DNA from: CAYHOI01 sp964358175
Lineage (GTDB): Bacteria; Margulisbacteria; Riflemargulisbacteria; GWF2-35-9
Length of the DNA stretch: 40,437 nt
Assembly (NCBI GenBank): GCA_964358175.1
Contig: CAYHOI010000005.1
Span: forward strand, 1-40,437
Reading direction: 5' to 3'
Part shown: positions 16,754 through 24,952 of the stretch, in pieces
How the letters are laid out: each line of letters begins with the position of its first letter
Numbering within the stretch: the stretch's first letter is position 1
Notes under the pieces: model-generated
Database searches by the model: none
The model's input: only the letters and a program-made list of their open reading frames with translations
What the model was told of the DNA's origin: nothing
Translations under genes and position numbers: made by a program

Positions 16754-18439
16754 TCAACCCTTTGTCAACTGGCGATACTTTACACGATGAGGCTGTAGTG
16801 CCACGTCTCCCAGACGCTTTTTTCGGTCTTCTTCATAATCGGTAAAATTTCCTTCGAACAGACGCACGGCGCTATCCCCCTCGAAGGCCAGTATATGGGT
16901 AGCAATACGATCCAGAAACCATCGATCATGGCTGATAACCACGGCAGAGCCGGCAAAATTCTCCAAGCCATCTTCAAGAGCACGAATCGTATTCACGTCC
17001 AGATCATTCGTTGGTTCATCGAGGAGAAACACATTGGCTCCTTCCTTCAACATCTTTGCTAAATGCACCCTGTTACGTTCCCCGCCGGAAAGCTGGGAGA
17101 CTTTCTTTTGCTGATCCTGTCCTGAAAAATTAAATCGAGACACATATGCACGGGAATTCATTTCACGTTTTCCCAAGGGGATAATATCTTGGCCGCCTGT
17201 AATGACCTCCCAGACCGTTTTATCCGGATCCAGACTTGATCGGCTCTGGTCGACATAGCCGAGCTTCACCGTTTCACCTATTTTGATGGTTCCACCATCC
17301 GGCTTTTCTTCGCCGGTGATCATTCTGAAAAGAGTTGTTTTCCCTACGCCATTCGGGCCGATTATGCCAACGATGCCACCAGCGGGAAGTGAAAACGTTA
17401 TGTTCTCAAATAACAGTTTATCATCAAAAGCTTTTCTCACATTGGTAAGTTCCACAACGGTTGTCCCCAAACGTGGACCTGGAGGAATATAAATCTCCAA
17501 TTCGCCGCCTCGTTTTTCGCTTTTCTCGGCCAGCAGTGTTTCATAGGCGCTGATTCTTGCCTTGGACTTGGCCTGCCTAGCCCTGGGGGACATCCGAACC
17601 CACTCCAACTCTCTCTGTAAAGTTTTCTGACGGTCTGTTTCAGACTTTTCTTCCTGCTTCAATCGTTGGCCTTTTTGTTCGAGCCAACTGGAATAATTCC
17701 CCTTCCAAGGAATGCCTTCGCCCCGATCAAGCTCGAGAATCCATCCGGCCACATTATCCAAAAAATACCGATCATGCGTGACTGCGATAACCGTTCCCTC
17801 ATAACGGCGAAGGTGCTCTTCCAACCAGGCGACAGACTCCGCATCCAGGTGATTGGTCGGCTCATCAAGAAGAAGGATATCGGGTTTTTTCAGAAGTAAT
17901 CTGCACAAAGCAACACGCCTTCGCTCTCCACCCGAAATAATGCTCACCAAGGTATCTGGCGGAGGACAACGCAATACATCCATGGCCATTTCAAGTCTCG
18001 AATCCAGATCCCATGCATCCATGGCATCCATTTTCTCTTGGACTTTTCCCTGTCGATCCAAAAGTTTTTCCATCTGTTCATCAGATAGGGACTCCCCAAA
18101 TTTTTCGTTAATCTCGTCATACTCTTTAACGACGGCTAGCACGTCCGACACCGCCTCTTCCACCACTTGTCGTACTGTTTTCTGGTCATCTAAATGGGGT
18201 TCTTGTTCAAGAAAGCCGATTGTAAAGCCTGGAGATACAGCAGTTTTGCCGTCAAACTCCTGGTCGGTGCCTGCCAAGATTCGCAGAAGGGAACTTTTTC
18301 CTGACCCATTGAGCCCGATCACACCTATCTTTGCCCCATAGAAGTAGGATAAATAGATGTTTTTGAGAACGGGTTTCTTATCGTAAAACTTGCTAACTCC
18401 GATCATGGAGTAGATTACTTTATTCACTTCATCTGCCAT
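16754..18439 (-). CDS. ettA: ABC-F translation factor EttA
   Basis: A 561-residue duplicated ABC ATPase without membrane segments, the energy-dependent translational throttle type that binds the ribosomal E site. Walker A motifs are GLNGSGKSS and GPNGVGKTT. The signature motifs are SGGERRRVAL and SGGERNRVHL, with DEPTNHLD and DEPTNDLD as Walker B. The linker contains the charged SPRARQAKSKAR stretch typical of EttA. AGAGGTG precedes the ATG. It lies 21 bases after prfC, so two translation factors share a transcript with the hydrogenase. Confidence 0.95.
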   Translation of the reverse strand: MADEVNKVIYSMIGVSKFYDKKPVLKNIYLSYFYGAKIGVIGLNGSGKSSLLRILAGTDQEFDGKTAVSPGFTIGFLEQEPHLDDQKTVRQVVEEAVSDVLAVVKEYDEINEKFGESLSDEQMEKLLDRQGKVQEKMDAMDAWDLDSRLEMAMDVLRCPPPDTLVSIISGGERRRVALCRLLLKKPDILLLDEPTNHLDAESVAWLEEHLRRYEGTVIAVTHDRYFLDNVAGWILELDRGEGIPWKGNYSSWLEQKGQRLKQEEKSETDRQKTLQRELEWVRMSPRARQAKSKARISAYETLLAEKSEKRGGELEIYIPPGPRLGTTVVELTNVRKAFDDKLLFENITFSLPAGGIVGIIGPNGVGKTTLFRMITGEEKPDGGTIKIGETVKLGYVDQSRSSLDPDKTVWEVITGGQDIIPLGKREMNSRAYVSRFNFSGQDQQKKVSQLSGGERNRVHLAKMLKEGANVFLLDEPTNDLDVNTIRALEDGLENFAGSAVVISHDRWFLDRIATHILAFEGDSAVRLFEGNFTDYEEDRKKRLGDVALQPHRVKYRQLTKG

Positions 18440-18460
18440 AGGTCACCTCTTAAGTTGGGA

Positions 18461-20062
18461 TTATATCACTTTATCTTTTTCGGTACACTCAGAGCTGCGA
18501 AAGAATTGAACTCCTAAATAATTCTTTTGAATATGGTGTAGCTCCCATTGACCCTTGAAAAAACAAACTTGCTTATCTTCGGCATCTGTTGCAATTCGGC
18601 TTTTATTTTCAAACCGAAAACGCTCCATTTCCAAAGGAACACTTCCTTGAAACCAGTATGCAAACCCGGAATCAAACTGAGCGTAATCGCAATGAGCAGA
18701 GTATTCATTTTCTAGTCTAAATTTCACGACATCGAACTGAAGCTCTCCCACCGCCCCGAGAATCAATTGCTGATCCAAAACCATTTTGAAGAGTTGTATT
18801 ACCCCTTCTTCGAGCAGTTGACGAAGGCCAGTATGAAGTTGTTTGGATTTCATAGGGTTCCGATTGATCACTTTTTTGAAAATTTCAGGCGAAAAACTGG
18901 GAATCCCAGTGAAATTCAGAAGCTCCCCTTCGCTAAAGGTATCTCCAATTTTGATCAGACCTGTATCATGAATGCCGATAATGTCTCCTGGATAGGCCTC
19001 CTCTGCAACTGTACGTGTTTGAGCCATAAAAGTCATGGGGTTGGACACTTTGAACTCACGCTGGGTTCGCACCATTTTAACCTTCATTCCCCGTGTAAAA
19101 ATGCCGGAGCAAATTCGCATAAAAGCGATTCGGTCTCGATGTTTGGGATCCATATTTGCATGAATTTTGAAAACAATACCTGTCATTTTTTGTTCATCGG
19201 GGTTGACTCTTCGTTCCCTTGCACTGCGACCTTGAGGCGGAGGAGAAAGCTCGATTAAGGACTCCAATAGTTCTATGACACCAAAATTATTAATGGCGCT
19301 TCCAAAGAAAACGGGTGTCACTCTTCCATTCTCATACTCTTGTCGGTCGAACGGTTCTAAGACGCATTGGATCATTTCGAGATCTTCCGATAATTTTTTT
19401 GCATAATCTTCTCCCACGCATTCGGTGAATTCATCCGTCAGCAAATCCGGTACCAAAATTTCTTGATATTTTTGTTTCTCCCCCTTGGTGAAGGACAAAA
19501 GCTTTTTTTCCCGAATGTTATAAACGCCTTTAAAGGTTTTCCCCATACTGATGGGCCAGCTCAGAGGAATCGCCTTTATGCCAAGCTGTTTTTCAACATC
19601 ATCCAATAACTCAAAGGGATTGAGTCCTTCTCGATCCAGCTTATTCATGAAGGTCATGACGGGAATATCACGCTGACGACAGACGTCCATCAGCTTCTTC
19701 GTACGCTCTTCGACGCCTTTGGTTGAATCGATGACCATGAGCACAGAGTCTACGGCAGTGAGGGTTCGATAAGTGTCCTCTGAGAAGTCGGCGTGCCCTG
19801 GAGTATCTAGCAAGTTTACGATCATGTTGCGGTATTCGAAGCACATTACCGATGTGGAAACAGACACGCCACGCTGTTTTTCAAGCTCCATCCAATCAGA
19901 GGTCGTATACTTGGCGGCCTTTTTGGCTTTGATCGCACCTGCTTGCTGGATTGCCCCCCCGAAGAGAAGAAGTTTCTCGGTAATGGTTGTTTTCCCTGCA
20001 TCAGGGTGACTGATAATCGCAAAGGTGCGTCGGCGTTTAATTTCGTCTTGAAGAGTACTCAT
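18461..20062 (-). CDS. prfC: Peptide chain release factor 3
   Basis: A translational GTPase that removes RF1 and RF2 from the ribosome after termination. The 533-residue length is normal. G motifs are SHPDAGKTTITE (P-loop), DTPGHADFSEDT (G3) and FMNKLDRE (G4), and the RF3-specific GERRRTF-like start reads IKRRRTFAIISHPD. The ATG has no ribosome binding site; a TATAAT hexamer lies 9 bases upstream. It is the first gene of the minus-strand run with ettA and the hydrogenase. Confidence 0.97.
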   Translation of the reverse strand: MSTLQDEIKRRRTFAIISHPDAGKTTITEKLLLFGGAIQQAGAIKAKKAAKYTTSDWMELEKQRGVSVSTSVMCFEYRNMIVNLLDTPGHADFSEDTYRTLTAVDSVLMVIDSTKGVEERTKKLMDVCRQRDIPVMTFMNKLDREGLNPFELLDDVEKQLGIKAIPLSWPISMGKTFKGVYNIREKKLLSFTKGEKQKYQEILVPDLLTDEFTECVGEDYAKKLSEDLEMIQCVLEPFDRQEYENGRVTPVFFGSAINNFGVIELLESLIELSPPPQGRSARERRVNPDEQKMTGIVFKIHANMDPKHRDRIAFMRICSGIFTRGMKVKMVRTQREFKVSNPMTFMAQTRTVAEEAYPGDIIGIHDTGLIKIGDTFSEGELLNFTGIPSFSPEIFKKVINRNPMKSKQLHTGLRQLLEEGVIQLFKMVLDQQLILGAVGELQFDVVKFRLENEYSAHCDYAQFDSGFAYWFQGSVPLEMERFRFENKSRIATDAEDKQVCFFKGQWELHHIQKNYLGVQFFRSSECTEKDKVI

Positions 20063-20071
20063 CGCTTGAGA

Positions 20072-20077
20072 ATTATA
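20072..20077 (-). promoter_or_regulatory. -10 (TATAAT) of the prfC-ettA-hnd run, near-leaderless
   Basis: A perfect TATAAT on the minus strand, 9 bases before the prfC ATG. The -35 at 17-base spacing is poor (TGTCAA). The predicted start is within about 3 bases of the ATG. It shares a 66-base divergent region with the mntA promoter. Confidence 0.5.
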
Positions 20078-20094
20078 CTATACTGCATCTAGCC

Positions 20095-20122
20095 TTGACA
20101 GCGGTATATCTCGTGATAAACT
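20095..20122 (+). promoter_or_regulatory. Promoter of mntA-hepT, predicted leaderless
   Basis: TTGACA (20095-20100), 16 bases, then an extended -10 (TG-a-TAAACT, 20114-20122). Six bases separate the -10 from the GTG at 20129, so +1 falls on the start codon. Confidence 0.6.
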
Positions 20123-20128
20123 GAGATT

Positions 20129-20437
20129 GTGCTTGAATTTCCTAGGATCAAGATTAATGAGAAGTCGCTCATCTCATTAGCTCAAAAATATCAAATTACT
20201 GAGTTAATGCTCTTTGGATCTGTCCTTCGAGATGACTTCTCTCTTCAAAGTGATATTGATGTCTTGATTAGTTTTTCACCAGAAGTACATTACTCTTATT
20301 TTGATTTACTTGCGATTCGAGATGCCTTCGAGAAAAAACTTCAACATCCAGTTGATTTGGTTGAAAGAAGTAGTTTGAGAAATCCGTTTCGTCGAGAAAA
20401 AATTCTCTCAACAGCCTTTCCCGTATATGCTACTTAG
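20129..20437 (+). CDS. mntA: MntA-type nucleotidyltransferase antitoxin
   Basis: A 102-residue minimal nucleotidyltransferase. The catalytic motif GS-x10-SDIDV is at residues 30-45, and a third acidic residue lies in HPVDLVE near 77. In the HEPN/MNT toxin-antitoxin family this protein AMPylates and silences the HepT RNase. The start is a GTG with no ribosome binding site, placed exactly where transcription should begin. It overlaps hepT by 11 bases, the usual coupling of such pairs. Confidence 0.9.
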   Translation: MLEFPRIKINEKSLISLAQKYQITELMLFGSVLRDDFSLQSDIDVLISFSPEVHYSYFDLLAIRDAFEKKLQHPVDLVERSSLRNPFRREKILSTAFPVYAT

Positions 20438-20765
20438 CACGCAAGATAAATCATTTATTTGGGATATGATTGACGCTGGTCAGGACATTCTCTCTTTTAC
20501 TGAAGGAATAGACTATCCTTACTTCGCAGGGAATAAAATGACACGATTTGCAGTTGAACGCCAACTATTGGTTATCGGCGAAGCTGCTTACCACATCTCT
20601 GATCAATGTCGAACTACACACCCAACCATTCCATGGAAACAGATCATGGGGTTACGCAATATTATCGCACATGATTACGGAGAGATACTTGCTGAGAAAA
20701 TCTGGCTGGTTGCCACGCAACATATTGCTCCACTCCTAGACCAGTTGAGACTTATGGGACTATAA
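20427..20765 (+). CDS. hepT: HepT-like HEPN ribonuclease toxin (DUF86)
   Basis: A 112-residue all-helical HEPN protein. The catalytic RX4HXY motif reads R77-NIIA-H82-D-Y84 and is intact, so the toxin should be an active RNase when freed from its antitoxin. It overlaps mntA and ends 12 bases before yajQ. Its last codons coincide with a TATAAT hexamer (20761-20766) that could serve as a -10 for yajQ, but no -35 goes with it. Confidence 0.9.
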   Translation: MLLSTQDKSFIWDMIDAGQDILSFTEGIDYPYFAGNKMTRFAVERQLLVIGEAAYHISDQCRTTHPTIPWKQIMGLRNIIAHDYGEILAEKIWLVATQHIAPLLDQLRLMGL

Positions 20766-20777
20766 TACAGGTACATT

Positions 20778-21266
20778 ATGGCTGATTTTTCGTTCGATAT
20801 CGTATCCGAGGTAGACCTTTCCGAGATGGATAATGCTGTGAATATGGCCATGAAGGAAATCACCAATCGGTTTGATTTCAAAGGCAGTATTAGCAAGATT
20901 TCTCGCTCTGATAAGCAACTTGATTTGCTGGCCGATGATGAGATGAAATTGCGAAATGTTCGCGATGTCCTGGAAACGAAGCTTGCGAAGCGTGAGATAA
21001 GCCTTAAATTCCTGGATTATCAAAAGGAAGAAAGTTCGCTGGGCGGGCATGTAAAACAAGTGGTATTGATCAAGCAGGGACTCAGCAAAGAGAAGGCTAA
21101 AGAGATCACCACGTTTATCAAGCAGTCCAAGATCAAAGTGAACGCTCAGATTCAAGACACCAAGATCCGCGTAAGTTCCCCCAAAAAGGACGTGTTGCAA
21201 GATTCTATCAGCTCATTACGTGGCCAAGATTTCGGCATCGTGTTGCAGTTTGAGAATTATAGGTAG
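20778..21266 (+). CDS. yajQ: YajQ family nucleotide/c-di-GMP-binding protein
   Basis: A 162-residue member of the YajQ family, some of which bind cyclic di-GMP and act on transcription. The N-terminal FSFDIVSEVDLSEMDNA and the FDFKGSIS strand are family signatures, as is the C-terminal RGQDFGIVLQFENYR. The protein is full length. No ribosome binding site is obvious upstream. It ends 19 bases from the convergent NeuB-type gene with no terminator between them. Confidence 0.93.
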   Translation: MADFSFDIVSEVDLSEMDNAVNMAMKEITNRFDFKGSISKISRSDKQLDLLADDEMKLRNVRDVLETKLAKREISLKFLDYQKEESSLGGHVKQVVLIKQGLSKEKAKEITTFIKQSKIKVNAQIQDTKIRVSSPKKDVLQDSISSLRGQDFGIVLQFENYR

Positions 21267-21285
21267 CTAACGTTATAAAGCCTAC

Positions 21286-22386
21286 TCAAATGCCACGATC
21301 ATAAATAGTCTTCTTTAGCTGTTCATTCTTTGCATAGGGACTGTCAATCGCATCAATTAACAGTGGATCATCTTTTGGAATTGGCTTCGTTAGCCTTTCC
21401 CCTGTCATCAGCTCCCGACAAGAGATCTGTCCCTTTTGGAGGGGGATTGCGAGATAAACATCCTGACTATAACTCTCATTTGTTAAGACGTGGCCGGCCG
21501 GCAAGTTCCTTTTGGCATAAACCCCGCGAATATAGTTGTCTAGGAAATCAATCTCTTTTTTCATGGGAATAGAGCGTTCCAACGAGGATGCACCACACAT
21601 TTCTCGAGCAGTTTTATGAGCCTTGAGCCACGAATCAATCTGCTCTGGACGGAAAGAATAACTGGAGATGTCGGTATCTCCAAGATCGATATCAATGTGT
21701 CGCTCAAAAAGCCGTGCCCCTTTTGCATAGGCAATGTACATCGACAACAGATACTCCTCACTGGCATGGCTATCATGCGAAGAATGCCCGATAACAACAT
21801 CTGGATATCGCCGTCGCAAGTAGTCAATCTGGTTAAGTTCCATTTCACTCGCGACTGTTGGATAGGCAGCTACACAATGATTGAGTGCCAGAGGAATGTT
21901 CCTATTCCTAAAGAAAAGCACCAAGTCATCGGTATCTTTTTCGCTAAGTCCGGCAAGAGAAATGATAACCGGTTTTTTGGTCTTGGCAATTTTTTCAAGG
22001 AGTATCCAGTCATTGGAGTCCGCACTCGCCACTTTAATGATGGACATATTCAGCTCCATCATGAGATCCACAGAGTGCTCATCAAATGGCGTCGCCATCG
22101 GGATACATCCGCTTTCCTTGATGGCTTGCACGAGGTCACCGTAGTCCTCATCAGAAAGACGAGTTTCCAAGGTACGTTTGATGTATCGGATATCGGTTCT
22201 CTTGCGAAACTTCTTGTGGATGAAGTTGTCAATGTCTCGGAATTGGAGCTTGATGGCTGCCCGAACGTTATTGAATCGAACCACCTGCGAGAATTCTTGA
22301 ATAATCTGCAAGGCTCTTTTCTTGTCCCCCAAATGATTATTGGTCATCTCAAGAATAAATAGATTCTCAAAAATTTCACGGTTCAT
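21286..22386 (-). CDS. neuB: NeuB-family nonulosonate (sialic acid-like) synthase
   Basis: A 366-residue synthase that condenses phosphoenolpyruvate with a hexosamine-type sugar to make a nine-carbon acid. The N-terminal NeuB TIM barrel has FILEMTNNHLGDKKRAL at the start, FDEHSVDLM and GHSSHDSHASEE for metal and substrate binding. The C-terminal 70 residues form the SAF/antifreeze-like domain (RGVYAKRNLPAGHVLT). Which sugar it uses (sialic, legionaminic or pseudaminic type) is not decidable here; no cytidylyltransferase lies nearby. AAGGAG precedes the ATG. Confidence 0.88.
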   Translation of the reverse strand: MNREIFENLFILEMTNNHLGDKKRALQIIQEFSQVVRFNNVRAAIKLQFRDIDNFIHKKFRKRTDIRYIKRTLETRLSDEDYGDLVQAIKESGCIPMATPFDEHSVDLMMELNMSIIKVASADSNDWILLEKIAKTKKPVIISLAGLSEKDTDDLVLFFRNRNIPLALNHCVAAYPTVASEMELNQIDYLRRRYPDVVIGHSSHDSHASEEYLLSMYIAYAKGARLFERHIDIDLGDTDISSYSFRPEQIDSWLKAHKTAREMCGASSLERSIPMKKEIDFLDNYIRGVYAKRNLPAGHVLTNESYSQDVYLAIPLQKGQISCRELMTGERLTKPIPKDDPLLIDAIDSPYAKNEQLKKTIYDRGI

Positions 22387-22411
22387 ATCGGGCTACTCCT
22401 TCTCTCTAGAG

Positions 22412-22440
22412 ATTTTACAGGGATTGACTATAAAACAAAA
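22412..22440 (-). promoter_or_regulatory. Possible internal promoter for the NeuB-type gene
   Basis: In the 69-base gap, TAAAAT (22417-22412) has a weak TTTTGT 17 bases upstream. A good ribosome binding site (AAGGAG) follows, so this start would be conventionally led. Confidence 0.3.
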
Positions 22441-22455
22441 CCTTTATTACTGCCA

Positions 22456-23154
22456 CTACTTTTTCAGCAAGGACTGTCTCGACATCCCCTTTCCTAACTT
22501 CAGAATCTTGCTTATTTCACCCATATTTTTCACAAAATACTGAGCACCGCTTTCAAGCAATTCTTGTGTAGAGCCATACCCGTTCAGTACGGCTACTGAC
22601 GCAATCTTGTAGGCTTTTGCTGCTTGAATGTCACCCACCGAATCGCCCACCATCATGAGTCGTTCTGGAGCTATCCCCCATTTTTGCATGATGTGGTTTA
22701 TCATTTCGACCTTGGTCACCAGCCTGCCTTCGAAATAATCCACGCCAAGGACTTCCGTAAAATAAGCTCGTATCGCATTTTTATTTAGAATATTGTTTGA
22801 GGTAACTGTTCTTTTATGGGTAACAATAAACAGCTTCAAGTTGTTTTTTTTTAACTGTCGAAGTAAAGGTTTAACTTCTCGATAGACTATCGTCTTAGGA
22901 AAGTCACTCTCATCATAATTGTGACGAAAACTCTTGATCAGCTCAACACACTGATCCTCTAGGATATCCGGCGTTAAGCTAAGAATGATTTCTCTAATTG
23001 GCGGACCTATCACATTCTTGTCAAAGCTAAAATCACTTTTCCCAACAACACGTTGGTAGGCTAATCTCAAGGCATCCTGAATATCCTCCACCGAATGGAT
23101 AAGTGTCCCATCTAAGTCGAAGAGGATTGTATCAATGGTGTCAATCATTTTCAT
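22456..23154 (-). CDS. HAD-family phosphatase
   Basis: A 232-residue haloacid dehalogenase-type hydrolase with the nucleophile and acid Asp13/Asp15 (FDLDGTL), a helical cap, a Thr/Ser motif in FIVTHKRT and the terminal acidic motif GDSVGDI. It resembles phosphoglycolate phosphatases, but the position between the TPP enzyme and the NeuB-type synthase suggests it removes a phosphate from a sugar intermediate. It overlaps the TPP gene by 14 bases. Confidence 0.85.
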   Translation of the reverse strand: MKMIDTIDTILFDLDGTLIHSVEDIQDALRLAYQRVVGKSDFSFDKNVIGPPIREIILSLTPDILEDQCVELIKSFRHNYDESDFPKTIVYREVKPLLRQLKKNNLKLFIVTHKRTVTSNNILNKNAIRAYFTEVLGVDYFEGRLVTKVEMINHIMQKWGIAPERLMMVGDSVGDIQAAKAYKIASVAVLNGYGSTQELLESGAQYFVKNMGEISKILKLGKGMSRQSLLKK

Positions 23155-24952
23155 TTAAAATCGGAACGATCATGTTCTCCTTAAATTCCTCTCGGTCCAG
23201 GAAGGGATACATGTCCTCCAACGGCTTCGAAATAATTCGCCCATCCGGCTTCTTCTCGGAGGAAAGCTTTGGGGTAAACACAGCATCTTTTTCAAGCTTC
23301 ACTTCACAGATGCAGGCTTGTTCTAATGCCAGGGCTTTCCTCAATTTTGACTTTAATTGATCATTATTCTCAATGAAAACATAGCGAATCCCGTAAGCCT
23401 TCGCCACTTGGCGAATCTCTGGGAAACTGACACCGCTATTTTCATCACAGCCGGTATGGCGTCCTTCAAAAAACGCATTTTGGGTTTGCGAAATCGATGA
23501 ATACCCCTCATTGTTCAAGTAGATGATCTTAATCGGCAATCTGTAGTGAATAACCGTCATGAGTTCTTGCATATTCATCTGAAAACTTCCATCTCCAGTG
23601 TAACAAATGACGTTCCCACGGTTGAGGGCAATACTTGCGCCAATTGCTGCGGGTAAATCATACCCCATCCCGGCACAACCTGAGTTCCAGAATAGTCGCT
23701 GATTTTTCTTGACGACGCCAGTCTGAAATAGAGAAACACAAGCAGAACCGTTCCCTGCCACCAACACATCCCCCTCCTGCATCAGTTTCCCAAGAGACTC
23801 CGCCAACACATACATATTCACACGACCTGAGTCTTTCTTCGGGACAAGCGAGTATCTGTTACGTCGAGCCTGGCACCAAGATAGCCATTCAAAGTTGTCT
23901 GAAAGAGTTTTTTTACCAAGCTCAAGAGAAAGAGTCTCGATAAAATATTTGGCATCTGAATGTATGGCAATATCTGGCCTCAAAGTGAGCTTATTCAGCT
24001 CGGCCCTATCAATATCCACCACAATTTTCCTGGCATGGCGTGCATAGTATTTCCAACTGTAGCTGATTTGCCGAATGTTGTTTCTTGAACCAATCGATAA
24101 AACCAGGTCTGCATTTTGTAAGGCAAAGTTTCCTGCTCGGTTCCCAACAGTTCCGATTCGCCCGATCATCAATTCATGATCTGTCGGAACAAGATCAAAG
24201 CCGTTAAAGGTTGCCAAAATGGGGATACGCATCTTCTCAAGCAGCTTAAGAAAAGACTCTTGCGCACTGGAAAGCCGAATGCCATGTCCTGCCAAAACGA
24301 TGGGTCTTTTAGCTAATCTCAAAAGACTGATTGTTTCCTTCACCTTTTTGGAAATATCCTGCTCATCAAAAATTAGCTGATCTTCATGCTCATCGTATTC
24401 TTCCAAATCTGCTTCATCCACTAGGGCTCCTTGAATATTCATCGGAATGTCGAGCCATACAGGACCTGGTCGACCATGGGTAGCCAAATAGATTGCCTTA
24501 TCTAAACACTTCTTGATCTGCTTTGGGTCTGTCACCATGACAGAATACTTGGTGACAGATTTAACGATAGAAATAATATCCACTTCCTGATCCCCTAATT
24601 GCCTCAAAGGAATGCTCGGACAAGAGGCTATGGTCGTTTCGAATTTGACTTGCCCTGAAAGATAAAGTACCGGAACAGAATCCTGCCACTGCCCGATAAC
24701 CCCTGTGAGACAATTCGTTCCCCCGGGACCAGTCGTTACACAGACTACCCCCATTTTCCCAGAAGCACGTGCATATCCCTCGGCTCCTATTGCACACGCC
24801 TGCTCATGGTGATTACAAATATAAGTGAGTCCTGCTTGCTTCCCAATAGAATCATTGAGATGCATGGCTCCTCCCCCAGAAACCATAAAGAGATGGCTCA
24901 CGCCATAATGAGAAACAAGCCGATCAATCATATAGTCACTTACTTTTATCAC
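23141..24952 (-). CDS. Thiamine pyrophosphate enzyme, acetolactate synthase-like
   Basis: A 603-residue, three-domain TPP-dependent enzyme. The cofactor-activating glutamate is Glu50 (HHEQA), a central domain follows, and the TPP/Mg2+ motif runs from GDG (453-455) to NNEG (480-483). The family includes acetolactate synthase, decarboxylases and enzymes that add two-carbon units to nucleotide sugars. The absence of a regulatory subunit gene and the setting among sugar genes favour a glycan role over valine synthesis. It overlaps the epimerase gene by ATGA and the HAD gene by 14 bases. Confidence 0.88.
   Translation of the reverse strand: MIKVSDYMIDRLVSHYGVSHLFMVSGGGAMHLNDSIGKQAGLTYICNHHEQACAIGAEGYARASGKMGVVCVTTGPGGTNCLTGVIGQWQDSVPVLYLSGQVKFETTIASCPSIPLRQLGDQEVDIISIVKSVTKYSVMVTDPKQIKKCLDKAIYLATHGRPGPVWLDIPMNIQGALVDEADLEEYDEHEDQLIFDEQDISKKVKETISLLRLAKRPIVLAGHGIRLSSAQESFLKLLEKMRIPILATFNGFDLVPTDHELMIGRIGTVGNRAGNFALQNADLVLSIGSRNNIRQISYSWKYYARHARKIVVDIDRAELNKLTLRPDIAIHSDAKYFIETLSLELGKKTLSDNFEWLSWCQARRNRYSLVPKKDSGRVNMYVLAESLGKLMQEGDVLVAGNGSACVSLFQTGVVKKNQRLFWNSGCAGMGYDLPAAIGASIALNRGNVICYTGDGSFQMNMQELMTVIHYRLPIKIIYLNNEGYSSISQTQNAFFEGRHTGCDENSGVSFPEIRQVAKAYGIRYVFIENNDQLKSKLRKALALEQACICEVKLEKDAVFTPKLSSEKKPDGRIISKPLEDMYPFLDREEFKENMIVPILNEND

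Noticed and set aside
20761..20766. TATAAT before yajQ as a leaderless promoter
   Set aside because: It overlaps the hepT stop, the distance to the ATG is 11 bases and no -35 fits, so I did not list it as a promoter.
21616..22362. A 248-codon plus-strand frame opposite the NeuB-type gene
   Set aside because: It is the mirror of a well-conserved coding frame; its translation has no recognisable domain.
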